64,000 nucleotides of DNA from Acidithiobacillus sp. YTS05. Lineage in GTDB: Bacteria; Pseudomonadota; Gammaproteobacteria; Acidithiobacillales; Acidithiobacillaceae. This document shows, piece after piece, positions 17,266 to 29,193 of this stretch. The notes beneath the pieces were generated by a model. That model searched no databases, was not told the DNA's origin, and saw only the letters and a program-made list of their open reading frames with translations. The first letter of the stretch is position 1, and each line of letters opens with the position of its first letter. The stretch lies in assembly GCF_024396695.1 (NCBI RefSeq), contig NZ_CP094359.1, forward strand, positions 1,922,001 to 1,986,000. Direction: 5' to 3'. The translations under genes were made by a program, and so were the position numbers.

Positions 17266-17281
17266 AGCAAAAAGCAGGCCA
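17266..17281 (-). promoter_or_regulatory. sigma54 promoter of amtB
   Basis: The minus strand reads TGGCCTGCTTTTTGCT, with a perfect TTTGCT -12 box and GG-GC spacing of 12. It lies 68 bases before the amtB start codon. Confidence 0.7.
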
Positions 17282-17331
17282 TCTTGGCCTAGTCAAAAAA
17301 ACAAAGAGTTAAAAACTCCTCGCTTTCCCTA

Positions 17332-17348
17332 TGCACCAAAATTGTGCG
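17332..17348. promoter_or_regulatory. NtrC-type binding site upstream of amtB
   Basis: TGCACCAAAATTGTGCG is a near-copy of the enterobacterial NtrC consensus (TGCACCAAAATGGTGCA). Its centre is about 85 bases upstream of the predicted amtB start. Confidence 0.75.
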
Positions 17349-17370
17349 CCAGCAGCGCTGTGCCCCCTGC

Positions 17371-17400
17371 CCTTGATTTTTTCGCGGCGCATCCCAATCT
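17371..17400 (+). promoter_or_regulatory. Possible heat-shock (sigma32-type) promoter of htpG
   Basis: CCTTGAT at 17371-17377 and CCCAATCT at 17393-17400 with a 15-base spacer approximate CTTGAAA and CCCCATNT. They lie 48 bases before the htpG start. The match is partial. Confidence 0.4.
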
Positions 17401-17448
17401 TTGCCGGCGAAGGCCGACATGGCGCAGGGTGAAATTTCAGGAGAAGAC

Positions 17449-19338
17449 ATGGCAGCAGCAAAAGAAACAATGCAGTTTCAGACCGAAGTGAATCAGCTTC
17501 TACAGTTGATGATTCACTCGCTCTATTCCAATAAGGAGATCTTCCTGCGCGAGTTGCTCTCCAACGCCTCCGACGCCTGTGACAAGCTCCGCTTCGAGGC
17601 CCTGTCCGATCCGGCGTTGCTGGAGGGCGGCAGCGAACTGCAGGTAGAGGTGGATTTCGATCCGGAAGCCCATACCCTCACCATCCGCGACAATGGCATC
17701 GGCATGAATCGCGACGAAGTCATTGCCAATATCGGTACCATTGCCAAGTCCGGCACGCGGGAATTCTTTCAGCGCCTCAGCGGCGATCAGGCAAAGGATG
17801 CGCAACTCATCGGGCAGTTTGGTGTCGGCTTCTATTCCGCTTTCATCGTCGCCGAGCGCGTTACCCTGAACACCCGCCGCGCCGGCATGGAGCCCCAGCA
17901 TGGGGTCCGTTGGGAATCCGACGGTACCGGCGCCTACACCCTGGAAACCGTCGAATTACCAACCCGCGGCACGGAAATTATCCTCCACATCCGCGAAGAC
18001 GAGCGCCAAGACCTGCTCAACTCCTGGCGACTGCGCTCCATCATCGGTAAATACTCCGACCACATTCCTCTGCCCATCCGCATGCGCAAGCTTGGGGAAG
18101 ACGGCAAACCCAGCGAGGAATGGGAAACCGTCAACAAGGCTTCGGCCCTCTGGCAGCGCCCCAAGGCGGAGATCAGCGACGAGGAATACAAGGAGTTCTA
18201 CCAGCACGTCAGCCATGACTTCGGCGAGCCCTTGGCTTGGGTGCACAATCGCGTCGAAGGCCGCCTGGAGTACACCTCCCTGCTCTATATCCCCGCCAGG
18301 GCTCCCTTCGATCTCTGGGATCAAAAGCAGACCCATGGCGTCAAACTCTACGTGCAGCGCGTCTTCATCATGGACGACGCCGAGCAGCTCCTGCCACGTT
18401 ATCTACGCTTCGTACGCGGAGTGATCGATTCCAGCGACCTGCCCCTGAACGTCTCGCGTGAAATCCTGCAGGGTAACCGCACCATCGAACAGATGCGCTC
18501 CGGGGCGTCTAAACGCATTCTGGGCTTGCTGGAAGAGATTGCGGAAAAAGATCCGGAAAAATACCAGAAGTTCTGGAACGAGTTCGGACGAGCCCTGAAG
18601 GAGGGTCCGGGTGAGGACTTCAGCAACCGCGAGCAGATTGCCAAGCTCCTGCGTTTTGCCAGCACCTACAGCGATACCGAGCTGCAGAACGTCTCTCTGG
18701 CCGATTATGTGGGGCGGATGAAGGAAGGCCAGGACAAGATTTACTACATCACTGCCGACTCTTTCCTGGCGGCGAAGAACAGCCCGCAACTGGAGCTGCT
18801 GCGCAAAAAGGGCATCGAGGTATTGCTGCTCAGCGACCGGGTAGACGAATGGCTGACCAGTCACCTGCACGAATTTGACGGCAAGAGCCTGGTCTCGGCC
18901 GCCAAGGGCGACCTGGATCTGGGCCAGACGGAAACGGAAGAAGAGAAAAAGGCCCAAGAGGAAACCGAAAAGGCCGCCGAGGGCTTGGTCGAACGCATCC
19001 AAAAGGCCTTGGGCGAGCGCGTCGAAAAGGTTCGCGTATCCCACCGCCTCACCAGTTCGCCGTCCTGCATCGTCCTTGGGGAACGCGATATGGCCTTGTA
19101 CATGCAGCAGTTGCTCAAGCAGGCCGGGCATGAAATGCCCAGCAGCAAGCCGACCTTGGAGATCAATCCGCAGCATCCCATGCTGGCACGCATCGAAAAA
19201 GAGACGGACGAGACCCACTTTGGCGAATGGTCCGCGCTTTTACTCGACCAGGCGATCCTGGCGGAGGGTGGACAGTTGGAGGATCCCGCCAGCTTTGTCG
19301 CCCGCCTGAACCAGCTCATGCTTGCTCTGGCGGACTGA
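17449..19338 (+). CDS. htpG: Molecular chaperone HtpG (Hsp90)
   Basis: A 629-residue ATP-dependent chaperone. The N-terminal GHKL ATPase has [22 protein letters not shown] and the lid region [11 protein letters not shown]; the middle domain has the conserved segment [12 protein letters not shown]; the C-terminal dimerisation domain ends in [11 protein letters not shown] chose ATG 17449 because AGGAG precedes it by 7 bases and the protein then begins near the family start ([23 protein letters not shown]). It stands alone, divergent from amtB, with its own terminator. Confidence 0.97.
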   Translation: MAAAKETMQFQTEVNQLLQLMIHSLYSNKEIFLRELLSNASDACDKLRFEALSDPALLEGGSELQVEVDFDPEAHTLTIRDNGIGMNRDEVIANIGTIAKSGTREFFQRLSGDQAKDAQLIGQFGVGFYSAFIVAERVTLNTRRAGMEPQHGVRWESDGTGAYTLETVELPTRGTEIILHIREDERQDLLNSWRLRSIIGKYSDHIPLPIRMRKLGEDGKPSEEWETVNKASALWQRPKAEISDEEYKEFYQHVSHDFGEPLAWVHNRVEGRLEYTSLLYIPARAPFDLWDQKQTHGVKLYVQRVFIMDDAEQLLPRYLRFVRGVIDSSDLPLNVSREILQGNRTIEQMRSGASKRILGLLEEIAEKDPEKYQKFWNEFGRALKEGPGEDFSNREQIAKLLRFASTYSDTELQNVSLADYVGRMKEGQDKIYYITADSFLAAKNSPQLELLRKKGIEVLLLSDRVDEWLTSHLHEFDGKSLVSAAKGDLDLGQTETEEEKKAQEETEKAAEGLVERIQKALGERVEKVRVSHRLTSSPSCIVLGERDMALYMQQLLKQAGHEMPSSKPTLEINPQHPMLARIEKETDETHFGEWSALLLDQAILAEGGQLEDPASFVARLNQLMLALAD

Positions 19339-19348
19339 AGCAAAACCG

Positions 19349-19370
19349 AGGCCCCCTGGCGGGGCTTTTA
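19349..19370 (+). terminator. Terminator of htpG
   Basis: GCCCC and GGGGC pair around CTGGC and are followed by TTTTA, 11 bases after the htpG stop. The right edge overlaps the stop codon of the convergent GGDEF-EAL gene. Confidence 0.75.
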
Positions 19371-22094
19371 TACCCACTGTTGTTGCTGCTCCCAGAGAAT
19401 GTCGAGATCCCGCAGAGCAACTGGGGGGGTGCCATGGAGCAGGGACGGCATCAACCACGGGTACCAGTCGAAAAAAGCAGCTTCAGGCAAGGGTGGTGCG
19501 AGGAGATAGCCCTGCAGATAGCGCCCACCCATGGCGTGCCATAGGCGCAGCTCTTCGGGGACGGCTATACCCTCGGCCACCAAGTGCATGCCGGCCAGAC
19601 GGCTGAGCAACTGGGCGGCACCAGCGACACTGAACTTGGCAAGCTCATGGCGGAATTGGCGAATGAATCTCTGGTCCAGCTTGAGTTCGTCGAAGGGAAG
19701 CTGGGCCACAGAGAGTAGAGAAGAATATCCGGTCCCGAAATCGTCCATGGACAATCGATAACCCAACTCCCGACAGCGCTCCATGACCGGACGAATCGGC
19801 CCCCGTCCCACAATGCCGCTGGTCTCGGTCAGCTCCAGGATCAGTCCCTGACCATTGGGGCAGACTTCCTGAAGATCAGCGATGAATTCCGGAGCCAGAA
19901 AGTGGCGCGCACCGATATTCAGTGAGATGGACCAGTCATCGAGGCCTCTGCGCTCGACCTCCTGGCGAAGCCGACAAGCCTCGCGGAGAGCGTAGCGACC
20001 AAGGGCACGAATCAGACGGGGATTTTCTTCGACATAGGGCATGAATTTGCCAGGCCCCAGCCAGCCCCCTTCGGGTTTTCGCCAGCGGACCAGCATTTCA
20101 CAACCGTTGATGCGCTGCTGCAGCAGATCACCCTTGGGTTGCAGGAAGAAGGCCAGCTCGCTGGCCTCGATAGCGCGCGCGAAGTAGCGATGTACGTGTA
20201 GCCGACGAGCAGCACGATTACGAACAAAACCTTCGTATTCGCGCCAAGCGTTGCGCCCGTCCAGTTTGGCTTGTGCCAGGGCCTCACTGGCCTGATGGAA
20301 GAGCTCGGCAACCTGTACCGTATTTTCCGCACTCTGGGCCCAGCCGAAAGACGCGGTCAGATGGCTGCCCAGAATCCGGTGTCCTGCCCTGGCGATGGCC
20401 GCGGCGATCTCACGGCTTGCAGCGGCGGGCGTCTGGGCGACGTCAAGCACTATGGCAAATTCATCGCCTCCAATGCGGCCAAGAAGAGCATCCGCAGGCA
20501 AGGCCTGCCGAATTTCTCTGGCAATTTCCGCAAGACAGCGATCGGTCTCGCCATCCCCGTGGATGGTGTTCAGCTCGTTGAAATAATCGAGATCGAGAAT
20601 TGCCAGCCAAGGATTTGTCCTCTCGCCCAAGGCCTGCTCGGCAAGCCGCAGAAAGTGCTGGCGATTGGGCAGATTGGTCAGTGGATCGAAGTGCAGGAGA
20701 CGGTACTGTTCTTCTGCTTCGCGCCGAGAGCGGGCGAAGCGCTCCAGATCATCGGCAATCTGATCCCAACGCTCTATCAGTTCCTTCCCAAAGAGCCGCC
20801 GTTGCAGACGTGGTATTTCCAGGGCGAAGACCCCCAAGGGAGGATGTGCGGGGCCCTGCAGCAGAGGCCAAACGATCACCTCGCGCAGGCCGCGCAGAGC
20901 GGGGTATTGGGCGCAGGCCTGGGCCCAGACACCGGAGACGTGCGGGCTGTGGCGATCCACCCGTTGCCGCCGCAGAAAGGCCAGCACCGGAAAGAGCTGC
21001 CCCCAGGGAGAGATAGTCTCGTCAAGGGGTAAGGGGAGTCTGCGCAGAGCCTCGCGCAACTCGTCATTTGCACCACAAATGGCCAGCACACGCAGGAACT
21101 TGTCCCCACCATCGGGGATAGCCACGTAGGCGGCGTGGGCGCGGGTGGTGTGTACGCTCAGCTCGACCATGCGCTGGAAGAGCTGGGGCAGAGAGGAGTC
21201 CTCCAGCATCTGCGCGCGTAGCTGCTCCTGAACCCAGCGAAAGCGGAGATTCATGTCGCGCCGATAAAGCCAGAAGAGGAGCAGTAGCGCTAACAGAATC
21301 TCAGCCACGACGATGACCGCCGTCCCCCAACGGAGACGTGCCAGGGTCTCCTGGATGTGAGGTGGCAGCTTGGGCGGCCAGGATACCTGCAGAGTCCAGG
21401 GAGTAGCGACCACTGGGATCTCGGCACTGCGCCAATTGGGCATTGCAGACGGCGGACCCCAGCTGCCTCGCTGCCAGGTACTGAGCGCTTCCGCGCCAGC
21501 ATAGAGGGTAAATTGGACGGAGTCTTGCATGGGCGGACTGCGAAATAGAAGCTCGGCACTACAGGCGTCGCCGGTTTGCGGATTCTCGGCCTGAATAGGA
21601 ATGCCCAGGAAGCCATCCGCGCGAATTTTGGGTCTGCCGAGGTGACAGGCGGTGCTGTAGGAAAGATGAGAGCCCTTCTTTGCCACACAACCCCGGAGTC
21701 GGAAATGCAGTGGGGCCTGGAAAGGCGCACAGGAGAGCTTGCCCAGGTAGGGGTGGACATGCTCATGCAGGCGTAGGACGTCAGGCTGCCGCAAGGCGCT
21801 AGAGCTGGCCAGGGGGATCAAGTCGCGGGCATGGATCTGCAGCATGACCCGCAGCAGATCGCTCACCCGTCCCAGATCGTTGAGAGCACGCTGCTCGGCC
21901 CGCGTGACGGTCTTTTCCCGGAGCGTCGCCTGCCATTGCCAACCGATGAGGATTGTAGCGCCGACAAGCAACACGGATAGCAAGGTCCAGGCACCATAGA
22001 CCAGCAGGCTACGCCGCAGGAAGGGATCCTCATGCACTCTTGGACTGGATGCACCGGCTGCAGGAAAAAACTCAGTCTCAACTTCGGGCGCCAT
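19368..22094 (-). CDS. Membrane GAF-GGDEF-EAL protein (cyclic-di-GMP turnover)
   Basis: A 908-residue protein. Two membrane spans (near 30-50 and 265-285) flank a periplasmic sensor region; a GAF-like segment follows, then GGDEF (near 490-640) with intact GGDEF and DLDYFNELN, then EAL. The inhibitory RxxD site is absent (LPAD precedes GGDEF). The EAL domain has CEMLVRW in place of EALxRW but keeps the other catalytic pieces: [25 protein letters not shown] and VAEG. The start ATG lies inside the cheB end (17-base overlap) with GGAG upstream. Last gene of the chemotaxis operon, which suggests a link between chemotaxis input and cyclic-di-GMP. Confidence 0.93.
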   Translation of the reverse strand: MAPEVETEFFPAAGASSPRVHEDPFLRRSLLVYGAWTLLSVLLVGATILIGWQWQATLREKTVTRAEQRALNDLGRVSDLLRVMLQIHARDLIPLASSSALRQPDVLRLHEHVHPYLGKLSCAPFQAPLHFRLRGCVAKKGSHLSYSTACHLGRPKIRADGFLGIPIQAENPQTGDACSAELLFRSPPMQDSVQFTLYAGAEALSTWQRGSWGPPSAMPNWRSAEIPVVATPWTLQVSWPPKLPPHIQETLARLRWGTAVIVVAEILLALLLLFWLYRRDMNLRFRWVQEQLRAQMLEDSSLPQLFQRMVELSVHTTRAHAAYVAIPDGGDKFLRVLAICGANDELREALRRLPLPLDETISPWGQLFPVLAFLRRQRVDRHSPHVSGVWAQACAQYPALRGLREVIVWPLLQGPAHPPLGVFALEIPRLQRRLFGKELIERWDQIADDLERFARSRREAEEQYRLLHFDPLTNLPNRQHFLRLAEQALGERTNPWLAILDLDYFNELNTIHGDGETDRCLAEIAREIRQALPADALLGRIGGDEFAIVLDVAQTPAAASREIAAAIARAGHRILGSHLTASFGWAQSAENTVQVAELFHQASEALAQAKLDGRNAWREYEGFVRNRAARRLHVHRYFARAIEASELAFFLQPKGDLLQQRINGCEMLVRWRKPEGGWLGPGKFMPYVEENPRLIRALGRYALREACRLRQEVERRGLDDWSISLNIGARHFLAPEFIADLQEVCPNGQGLILELTETSGIVGRGPIRPVMERCRELGYRLSMDDFGTGYSSLLSVAQLPFDELKLDQRFIRQFRHELAKFSVAGAAQLLSRLAGMHLVAEGIAVPEELRLWHAMGGRYLQGYLLAPPLPEAAFFDWYPWLMPSLLHGTPPVALRDLDILWEQQQQWV

Positions 22095-23154
22095 ACCCTG
22101 CTCCAATCAGTTGTTGCAACCGCTGCGGGATTTGTTCGAGGGATAAGATTTCGTCCACTCCACCGAGCCGAATGGCCTCCTTGGGCATGCCAAAGACCAC
22201 ACAGCTATTCTCATCCTGAGCGAGGGTATGCCCCCCCGCCTGGTGCATGGTGGCAAGGCCCTGGGCGCCGTCGTCTCCCATACCGGTCATGATCACGCCC
22301 CAGGCGTTGCGCCCGGCCACCTCGGCCACCGAGCGGAACAGCACATCTACCGAGGGCCGATGGTGCTTCACCAGCGGCCCGTCGAAGACCTGAACGATAA
22401 ATTGCGCACCTGAACGCGCCAAACGCATATGTTTGCCACCTGGAGCAATCAGTGCCCTGCCGCTCAGTACTCGATCACCGTCCTGGGCCTCGCGTACCTC
22501 GAGGGCGCTGATCGAGTTCAGCCGCGCAGCAAAGGCAGCGGTGAATTTTTCCGGCATATGCTGGACGATCACCAGGCCCGGCAGCGTGGCAGGAAGTCGC
22601 CGCAAGACAAACTCCAGCGCCTGAGTGCCGCCGGTACTGGTGCCAATGGCAATGACCTTTTCCGTGCTGCGCTGGGCGAGTAATTGCAGACCAGAACTTG
22701 CCGCGGTTTTGACTGGAGTCGCTGCTGCGCTGGCTTGCGGCAGGGCTCGCACCCGCGCCCGCGCCGCGATCTTGACCGCCTGAATGATCGCCGGCGCATC
22801 CTTCTGCAAAAACTCCCGCACACCGCACTGCGGCTTGGTGATGATCTGTACCGCGCCGGCGGCCAGGGCATCGATGGCAAATTGGCTACCCGACTCCGCC
22901 AGACTCGAACAGATGAGTACCGGCAGGGGATACTCGGCCATAATCTTGCGCAGAAAGCTGATGCCGTCCATGCGCGGCATCTCGATATCGACGATCAGGA
23001 CATCGGGCCAGTGCCCCTGAATGCGCTGCCAGGCAAAAAGGGGATCTCGCGCCGTTCCCTGCACCTGTATGCCGGGATCCTGGTCAAGGGCCGCTTGCAG
23101 TATCTGCCGGACCACCGCCGAATCGTCGACAATAAAAACGCGGATAGGATTCAT
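22078..23154 (-). CDS. cheB: Chemotaxis protein-glutamate methylesterase CheB
   Basis: Demethylates and deamidates chemoreceptors. The receiver domain has DD (10-11) and the acceptor Asp in [13 protein letters not shown]. The C-terminal esterase has the Ser-His-Asp set in [17 protein letters not shown] and [11 protein letters not shown]. 358 residues, family length. Its ATG overlaps the cheD stop (ATGA). Confidence 0.97.
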   Translation of the reverse strand: MNPIRVFIVDDSAVVRQILQAALDQDPGIQVQGTARDPLFAWQRIQGHWPDVLIVDIEMPRMDGISFLRKIMAEYPLPVLICSSLAESGSQFAIDALAAGAVQIITKPQCGVREFLQKDAPAIIQAVKIAARARVRALPQASAAATPVKTAASSGLQLLAQRSTEKVIAIGTSTGGTQALEFVLRRLPATLPGLVIVQHMPEKFTAAFAARLNSISALEVREAQDGDRVLSGRALIAPGGKHMRLARSGAQFIVQVFDGPLVKHHRPSVDVLFRSVAEVAGRNAWGVIMTGMGDDGAQGLATMHQAGGHTLAQDENSCVVFGMPKEAIRLGGVDEILSLEQIPQRLQQLIGAGYGARS

Positions 23155-23672
23155 TGGGGTTTCCGCCAGATCTGGGCATCATTACCGACAAAACGCAACA
23201 GCACCTCCCCCGAATGGAGATAAAAAGAGAGATTGCGATGACCCGCGCCGCCCACGTGCACGCCCTGCAGGTCGAAACCGGCATCGCGTACCAGCGTGCT
23301 GGCGGCGCGAATGTTGCGACAGGGGACATCGGTGCATTGCTCGTTACTGGCCACCGGATCCTTGTTCAAAGGACGGCCAAACATATTACCGCCGCCGAAA
23401 ATTTTGCAGTGAAACTCCCTGGCCCGCCTTCCCTGCTGCTGCAACGCGCGCAGCAGGGACGCGATAGCCTCTTCCCCATAGCGGCCATCCAGGCGACCAT
23501 CGGAGGCACCAAAACGGCGCGGCAACAGAAAGTGACACATGCCGCCCGTGTGTGTCTGCGGATGCCACAAGGTCACGGCGATACAGGAGCCTAACAAAGT
23601 ACGAAGCACCAAGTCGGGCCCGCCAAAGTGCCAATCCCCCGGCTGCAGAAAAATTTCCCGCTGTGCATTCAT
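23151..23672 (-). CDS. cheD: Chemoreceptor glutamine deamidase CheD
   Basis: Deamidates receptor glutamines; also binds CheC/CheY in some systems. The catalytic Cys is in [11 protein letters not shown] and the His in [11 protein letters not shown]. The start at 23672 gives [14 protein letters not shown], 173 residues; the longer reading frame is not supported by a ribosome site. It overlaps cheR upstream and cheB downstream by ATGA. Confidence 0.95.
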   Translation of the reverse strand: MNAQREIFLQPGDWHFGGPDLVLRTLLGSCIAVTLWHPQTHTGGMCHFLLPRRFGASDGRLDGRYGEEAIASLLRALQQQGRRAREFHCKIFGGGNMFGRPLNKDPVASNEQCTDVPCRNIRAASTLVRDAGFDLQGVHVGGAGHRNLSFYLHSGEVLLRFVGNDAQIWRKPQ

Positions 23673-24487
23673 CGCTTGCGATAAACGGCGGCCTGCACCA
23701 TCTCCAGCCCACCGATCATGCCTTGCAGGCTTTCCGAATGCCCCACCAGAAAATAGCCCCCCGGTCGCAGTTTTTGTAACAGCTTTTGACAAATCGCTAC
23801 CTTTGTCTCGGTATCAAAGTAAATAAGAACGTTCCGCAACCAAATCATATCGAAATCGTCCCCGCTCCCCAGCGCGGTAATTAGATTGATTTGCTGAAAT
23901 TGCACGCGCTGCCGCAGAGCTGCATCTATTTGTAAAGTTCCCTCCCGTGCACCAATGCCCTTGAGGCAGAAACGTTGCAGATAGGAACGCGGGACTTTCT
24001 CGGCTCGCGCGAGGGGATATTGGCCAGCGCGGGCGCTCTGTAAAACGCTTTGGCTGATATCTGAACCGAGAACTTCCCAAGGTCGCGGGCCACGTCTTTC
24101 CGCCAGCACCATCGCGATACTATAGGGCTCTTCCCCCGAGGAGCAGGCAGCACTCCAGATACGTACCTTTTGTTGTGCGTGGAACTCCGGAATTGCGATC
24201 TCACTCAAAAAGGCAAAATGTTTCGGTTCCCGGAAAAAATAGGTTTCGTTGGTGGTGAGTAGATCGACGGCCAGCTGGCGCTCTGCAGCATCACTGGAGA
24301 GATGCTGCAAGTAGGCAGAAAAGCTGGGCAGATTGAGTGCCCGCAGCCGTTTTCCCAGACGCCCCGCGAGCATGGCCTGCTTTCCTGGCCCTAAGGTAAT
24401 ACCCGCCTGGGAAAACAGAAACTGCTGCAATTTTTGATACTCCTGGAGGGTGGGAACAACACCCGCAGAATCAGACGGTTTGCTCAT
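23669..24487 (-). CDS. cheR: Chemotaxis methyltransferase CheR
   Basis: S-adenosylmethionine-dependent methylation of receptor glutamates. Motifs: RLGKRLRAL in the N-terminal helical domain, LTTNETYFFREPKHF, WSAACSSGEEPYSIAM (SAM loop) and FDMIWLRNVLIYF. I chose ATG 24487 (MSKPSDSAG); a GTG seven codons earlier is an alternative, and both lie within the cheW end, so the genes overlap by about 17 bases. Confidence 0.95.
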   Translation of the reverse strand: MSKPSDSAGVVPTLQEYQKLQQFLFSQAGITLGPGKQAMLAGRLGKRLRALNLPSFSAYLQHLSSDAAERQLAVDLLTTNETYFFREPKHFAFLSEIAIPEFHAQQKVRIWSAACSSGEEPYSIAMVLAERRGPRPWEVLGSDISQSVLQSARAGQYPLARAEKVPRSYLQRFCLKGIGAREGTLQIDAALRQRVQFQQINLITALGSGDDFDMIWLRNVLIYFDTETKVAICQKLLQKLRPGGYFLVGHSESLQGMIGGLEMVQAAVYRKR

Positions 24488-25007
24488 CCGGTTCGATTTC
24501 CGTGCCACGCAGAGCTACCAATTGCGCCATTTCCTCCAGGGAAAGCACCTTTTTCATTTCCAGCAGCACAATGAATCGACCATCGATTTTTCCCATTCCG
24601 CGCAGAAAATCGGTGCGCAGTCCCGTGCCGAATTGGGGAGGCACCTCGATTTGCTGCGCAGAGAACTCGATGACTTCATTGACCGCATCGACAACGATGC
24701 CAATACGTTGGCGTTGCCCGTCGTCCGAAAAATCCAGAATGATGATGCAGCTGCGCTTGTAAATAGTGGTTGGCTTGCGGCCAAAGCGACGAGCCATATC
24801 GATGACAGGCACCACCTGCCCACGCAGATTGATGACGCCCAGCACAAAATTCGGCATCATCGGGACCGGTGTCGGCGCCACATAGGCAATGATTTCGCGC
24901 ACCACCGTAATGTCCAGACCGAAGGCTTCTTCTTGCAGCTGCACAATCAAAAACTGTCCGGCGCTGCTCGTCGCTGGCTCGCCGGTAGTAGCAGGGACCT
25001 GTGCCAT
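24471..25007 (-). CDS. cheW: Chemotaxis coupling protein CheW
   Basis: A 178-residue SH3-like adaptor that links receptors to CheA. The core runs QFLIVQLQEEAFGLDITVVREII, then FVLGVINLRGQVVPVIDMARRFG, all typical of CheW. ATG 25007 has GGAGG 6 bases upstream; that site overlaps the stop codon of the preceding MCP gene. Confidence 0.95.
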   Translation of the reverse strand: MAQVPATTGEPATSSAGQFLIVQLQEEAFGLDITVVREIIAYVAPTPVPMMPNFVLGVINLRGQVVPVIDMARRFGRKPTTIYKRSCIIILDFSDDGQRQRIGIVVDAVNEVIEFSAQQIEVPPQFGTGLRTDFLRGMGKIDGRFIVLLEMKKVLSLEEMAQLVALRGTEIEPDEQTV

Positions 25008-25017
25008 TGTGCCCTCC

Positions 25018-26658
25018 TCAGAAGCGTACGAATTCTTCGGACGCTGCCATGCTTGGCGTGCCCTTGGGCAGGTGCGCGACGCCGTGCTCGCTCGCCGGTG
25101 CTTTGGCCGACTTGCGCCCCTGACGCTGCGCCTCATTATCCAGGCGGAAACGGGCCATGAGCTCTTGCAGCTGTCCTGCCTGCCCGCTCATCTCTTCGGC
25201 AGTCGCCGCCAACTCCTCGGAGGCCGAGGCATTTTGCTGCGTTACCTGATTCAACTGCCCCACGGCCACATTGATCTGGTCGATGCCGGCGGCCTGCTCG
25301 TTGGACGCCGCGTTGATTTCCTGTACCAGGTCCGAGGTTTTAGCAATCGCGGGCACCAGTGCTTCCAGGGCCTGGCCGGCATTTTCGGCGACCTTGAGGC
25401 TGCCGCTGGCCAGAGAGCCGATCTCCTGTGCCGCGATCTGACTGCGTTCCGCCAGTTTGCGCACCTCAGCGGCGACCACGGCAAAGCCCTTGCCGTGTTC
25501 TCCGGCCCGCGCCGCTTCGATGGCGGCATTCAGCGCCAGCATATTGGTCTGATACGCGATATCGTCGACGATACCTATCCGCTCGGCAATGTCCTTCATC
25601 GCCTGTAGGGTCTGACTGACCGCCTCACCACCTCTTTGCGCCTCTTTTGCCGCGCTGGTGGCGATATCATCGGTGACCCGCGCATTTTCCGCATTCTGCT
25701 TGATGGAAGCAGCCGCCTGCTCCAGGGTAGCGGAGGTTTCTTCGACACTGGCCGCCTGTTCCGAGGCCGCCTGGGACAGGGATTGGGAAGTGGCGCTGAC
25801 CTCTTCCGAGGCGCTGGACAGGTTGTCGGCGGCCGCACGGACATCGCCAATGATCTGGGTCAGATTTTTTACCATGGCCTGCATGGCGCTCATCAGACGT
25901 CCGGTTTCGTCCTTGCCCCGCGGCTGGACCTGCACGCTGAGATCCCCCTCGGCGACCCGCTCAGATACCCGTACCGCTTCCAGGAGCGGACGGGTGATGG
26001 AGCGCGACAATCCCCACGCGATCAGAATGCTGGCAATGATGGCAAGCACGACGATGAGCACGGTTACCGTACTGACCATCTCTGCGTCCGCTGCGCCCTG
26101 TTTCCGCTTGGCCACCAAGGTGCTCGCTGCATGGCTGCGTAGCTGATGATTGACGGCGTACAGATGCCGCTCTGCGGGAGTGACCTGGCTATTGAAGAAA
26201 TCATTGGCTGCATTGATCGCCTGGGTTTCCGTCTTGGGATCCTGGTCGGCAGCGAGGAGCAATTGTAAATACCGCTGCTCGGCACGATAGAAGGTATCGT
26301 AGGTCGCCTGAGATTCGCGCAGATCCGTGCGCGCTTCCGGGCTGATCAGGGTTTTCTCAAGATACGGGTAAAATGGTCGAATCTGCTTGTCGATCTGGGC
26401 GATTTGGGCGGATGCCTGGGCCGCTTGCGCGGGCAAACCATACGCCAGATTAAAGTCGGCCTTCATCCGCCCGACATGCAGCATGATGGAGTTGATTTTA
26501 TCGACATTCGTGGCAACGGTTCCGGTAACCGTTTCCAGATCACCTTTGAGCCGCTGCGCGCCCCACCAGCCGGTACCGCCAACTGCTATCAGAAAGATGA
26601 TCAAGAGTGCAAAGGCGAGGCTGAGCCGCACACCGATACGCAGATTTGCAAACATCAT
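25018..26658 (-). CDS. Methyl-accepting chemotaxis protein (membrane receptor)
   Basis: A 546-residue receptor: TM1 near 9-30, a periplasmic four-helix-bundle type sensor (to about 190), TM2 near 195-215 and a HAMP domain. The signalling hairpin tip reads [20 protein letters not shown]. The C-terminus (AASEEFVRF) has no NWETF-type CheR tether. Two consecutive ATGs (26658, 26655) follow GGAG. Ligand unknown. Confidence 0.95.
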   Translation of the reverse strand: MMFANLRIGVRLSLAFALLIIFLIAVGGTGWWGAQRLKGDLETVTGTVATNVDKINSIMLHVGRMKADFNLAYGLPAQAAQASAQIAQIDKQIRPFYPYLEKTLISPEARTDLRESQATYDTFYRAEQRYLQLLLAADQDPKTETQAINAANDFFNSQVTPAERHLYAVNHQLRSHAASTLVAKRKQGAADAEMVSTVTVLIVVLAIIASILIAWGLSRSITRPLLEAVRVSERVAEGDLSVQVQPRGKDETGRLMSAMQAMVKNLTQIIGDVRAAADNLSSASEEVSATSQSLSQAASEQAASVEETSATLEQAAASIKQNAENARVTDDIATSAAKEAQRGGEAVSQTLQAMKDIAERIGIVDDIAYQTNMLALNAAIEAARAGEHGKGFAVVAAEVRKLAERSQIAAQEIGSLASGSLKVAENAGQALEALVPAIAKTSDLVQEINAASNEQAAGIDQINVAVGQLNQVTQQNASASEELAATAEEMSGQAGQLQELMARFRLDNEAQRQGRKSAKAPASEHGVAHLPKGTPSMAASEEFVRF

Positions 26659-26666
26659 TGGATCTC

Positions 26667-28871
26667 CTATGAAGAACTCGTCGGCTGGGCCGTGCGGCTA
26701 GGCCGGGTGTGGTGTTGGAGTAGGTGGGCAATATCAAGGATCGGGGCGAGCTCACCATTGCCCAGAATGGTGGCCGCCGAGATGCCGGGTAAGGATTCGA
26801 AAAGGCGTCCCAGGGGTTTGATGACCGTTTGCTGATTGCCCAGAATGGCGCCGACCAGCACCCCGATACGTTCGGAGCCCTGCCCCACGACAATGACATT
26901 GCGTCGGCTCCCGGCGTCCTGCTCTACCTGGAACATCGCCGCAAGATCGAGCAAGGGCAGGGGCTGACCGCGCAATTGCAGATATCCCGCCGCTTCGACT
27001 TGCGGGTACTCGAGACACTCCTCGACGGCGTCAGAAGGAATCACGAAGAGGCCCTTGCCAATCCGCACCACAAAGCCGTCGATGATGGAAAGGGTGAGCG
27101 GCAGGCGGATGCGAATGGTGGTACCCTGGCCGGGCTGGCTCTCGATGTCGATGCTTCCGCGGATGGACTCGATGTTCTGCTTGACTACGTCCATACCCAC
27201 GCCCCGTCCGGAGATATCACTGATTTTCTCGGCAGTGGAAAACCCCGGAGCGAAGATCAGGGCAAATACCTCGGCATCACTCAGTTTCTGATCTTCCTGC
27301 ACCAGGCCCTTCTCGATCGCCTTGCGCAGGATCTTGTCGCGTTGCAGACCGGCGCCGTCGTCCTGGACCTCGATAAGGATGCCACTGGCATCGTGGCGCG
27401 CCTGGAGCAGGATGCGTCCCTGCGGATCCTTGCCAGTAGCCTGCCGCGTTGCTGCAGGCTCGATGCCATGATCCATGGCATTGCGCACCAGATGCATGAG
27501 GGGATCGACAATTTTTTCCGCCATGCTTTTGTCGAGTTCCGTCTGCTCTCCACGAATCTCCAGGCGAATGTCCTTACCCAACTGCTTGGCGGTATCGCGC
27601 ACCACGCGCGGAAAGCGCTGGTAGATTTCGTTCACCTCGATCATGCGCAAATGCAGGGCACGATCGCGGATCTCCTCGACCAGACGTGCGACCTGCACCG
27701 CCGCCTCCACCCTGAGTTCACGCTCTTCTTCCTGGGCACGCAGGCGATTGCCTGCGCTGGCAATGACCAGTTCGCCCACCAGATCGACCAGTTGATCGAG
27801 CTCCTCGGCATGGATGCGCAGCATCTGCCGCTGGGCCCGTTGTTGCTGTTGCTTGGCGAGGGCGCCCTGGACCAGCGGCTCCTGGACCATCTGAGAGGCA
27901 ACCAGAATCTCCCCCAAGGGATGATGTTGACCACTGCGATCTTCTTCCTCCCGTTGCTGCCCGAGGGCTTGCTGCAGCTCCTCGGGAGTGAGGGAACCGA
28001 CAGCAACCAGGATCTCCCCCAGTTTGTGATCGGCTTCGGGGAGGGACTCGATCATCCGCAGATATTCCGGGAGACGATCATGACTGGGCAAGATGTGGAG
28101 CGTGCAACTGTCTTTGACAAAATCGAAGACGGCAGCAAGTTCCGCTTTGCTGGCAGTACTGGCAAAGGCGATCTCGAAACCCAGATAGCAACTTTCAGGA
28201 TCCAGCTCGGCAAACTTGGGCAATTGATCGGTCAGGGTGACCAGACCCAGAATCTCTCCCATCTGTCGTAGGTACTGCAGAAAGGACAGCGGGTCCATGC
28301 CGTCACGAAAGGTGTCCACGCCAAAGCGCAAAGAAATATGCCAGCTGGCAGGTTGAGAGGCCTGCGGCTGATCTGCTGGGGCAGGAGTATCTGCCGGTTG
28401 CACCACAGGTGACGCCGGGCGATTACTTACCGGTGCTGGCAGGCGACTTCCTTCTGGCTGGGGTTGCTGCACCGCCTCCAGGGCTTCGAGAAGACGCACG
28501 TCCTCGGCGAGAAAGTCGGGCTGAAAGGGCTCTGCCCCCTGTAGCATCGCAAGATACGCCCCGAGGTGATCGGCGCAGGCGAGCAACAAGGGAACCATCT
28601 GTTCGGCAGCGAAGGCCTGCTGCCCGGCACGGATGCGGTCGAGCAGGTTTTCCAGCCGATGGGTAAAACGTACCAAAGGATCCAGACCAAAGAGTCCGGC
28701 TGAGCCCTTGATGGTATGCGCGGCCCGAAACAGGGCATTGAGTTGCTCGGCCTCCAGACCATGGGTTTCGACGCCGAGCAGGATCTGCTCCATCTCCTGC
28801 AGCAGATCGCGGCTTTCCTCGAAAAAGGTTTCCATGGCGCCCTGGAGCGCGGGATCGATATCTATCATCAT
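26667..28871 (-). CDS. cheA: Chemotaxis histidine kinase CheA
   Basis: A 734-residue kinase. The HPt domain has the phospho-acceptor H52 in [18 protein letters not shown] long middle part (about 150-360) includes a second conserved block before the dimerisation helix ([14 protein letters not shown]). The HATPase has [21 protein letters not shown] and [13 protein letters not shown], and the end is a CheW-like domain. It overlaps the STAS gene by ATGA. With the neighbouring cheY it forms the phosphorelay core. Confidence 0.96.
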   Translation of the reverse strand: MMIDIDPALQGAMETFFEESRDLLQEMEQILLGVETHGLEAEQLNALFRAAHTIKGSAGLFGLDPLVRFTHRLENLLDRIRAGQQAFAAEQMVPLLLACADHLGAYLAMLQGAEPFQPDFLAEDVRLLEALEAVQQPQPEGSRLPAPVSNRPASPVVQPADTPAPADQPQASQPASWHISLRFGVDTFRDGMDPLSFLQYLRQMGEILGLVTLTDQLPKFAELDPESCYLGFEIAFASTASKAELAAVFDFVKDSCTLHILPSHDRLPEYLRMIESLPEADHKLGEILVAVGSLTPEELQQALGQQREEEDRSGQHHPLGEILVASQMVQEPLVQGALAKQQQQRAQRQMLRIHAEELDQLVDLVGELVIASAGNRLRAQEEERELRVEAAVQVARLVEEIRDRALHLRMIEVNEIYQRFPRVVRDTAKQLGKDIRLEIRGEQTELDKSMAEKIVDPLMHLVRNAMDHGIEPAATRQATGKDPQGRILLQARHDASGILIEVQDDGAGLQRDKILRKAIEKGLVQEDQKLSDAEVFALIFAPGFSTAEKISDISGRGVGMDVVKQNIESIRGSIDIESQPGQGTTIRIRLPLTLSIIDGFVVRIGKGLFVIPSDAVEECLEYPQVEAAGYLQLRGQPLPLLDLAAMFQVEQDAGSRRNVIVVGQGSERIGVLVGAILGNQQTVIKPLGRLFESLPGISAATILGNGELAPILDIAHLLQHHTRPSRTAQPTSSS

Positions 28872-29191
28872 GCTTGCTCACGCTGCAATAGAATCGGATC
28901 ACCGAAAAAGGACGACAGGCGACAGAGTTCCATGGCTTCGACGACCGCAGGAGGGTGGTTACTCAGGGACAATTGGCAACCCTGTTCGCTGGCACCCCGC
29001 TTCAGGGCCAGGAGCAATTGCAGACCAGCGCCGTCGATTTCCTCCACCTGGTGCAGATCGATATCGAGGGTGTGCGCGGACGCCAAAGCGGAAAGCAAAC
29101 GTTCACGCAACTGCGCAACGGCATAGATATCCAGATTACCCTGCAACCCAAGCTGCAGCTGTTCGCCGTGACGTTCTTCGCGGATTTCCAT
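28868..29191 (-). CDS. STAS-domain protein of the chemotaxis operon
   Basis: A 107-residue single STAS domain (about 5-95), the fold of anti-sigma factor antagonists. The usual phospho-acceptor region D-S-x-G reads EIDGAGLQLLLALK, so the Ser is Gly here and phosphorylation at that site is unlikely. STAS genes next to cheA are known in several non-enteric chemotaxis operons; their role is unclear. It lies between cheY and cheA with 2-base and 4-base junctions. Confidence 0.88.
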   Translation of the reverse strand: MEIREERHGEQLQLGLQGNLDIYAVAQLRERLLSALASAHTLDIDLHQVEEIDGAGLQLLLALKRGASEQGCQLSLSNHPPAVVEAMELCRLSSFFGDPILLQREQA

Positions 29192-29193
29192 GC

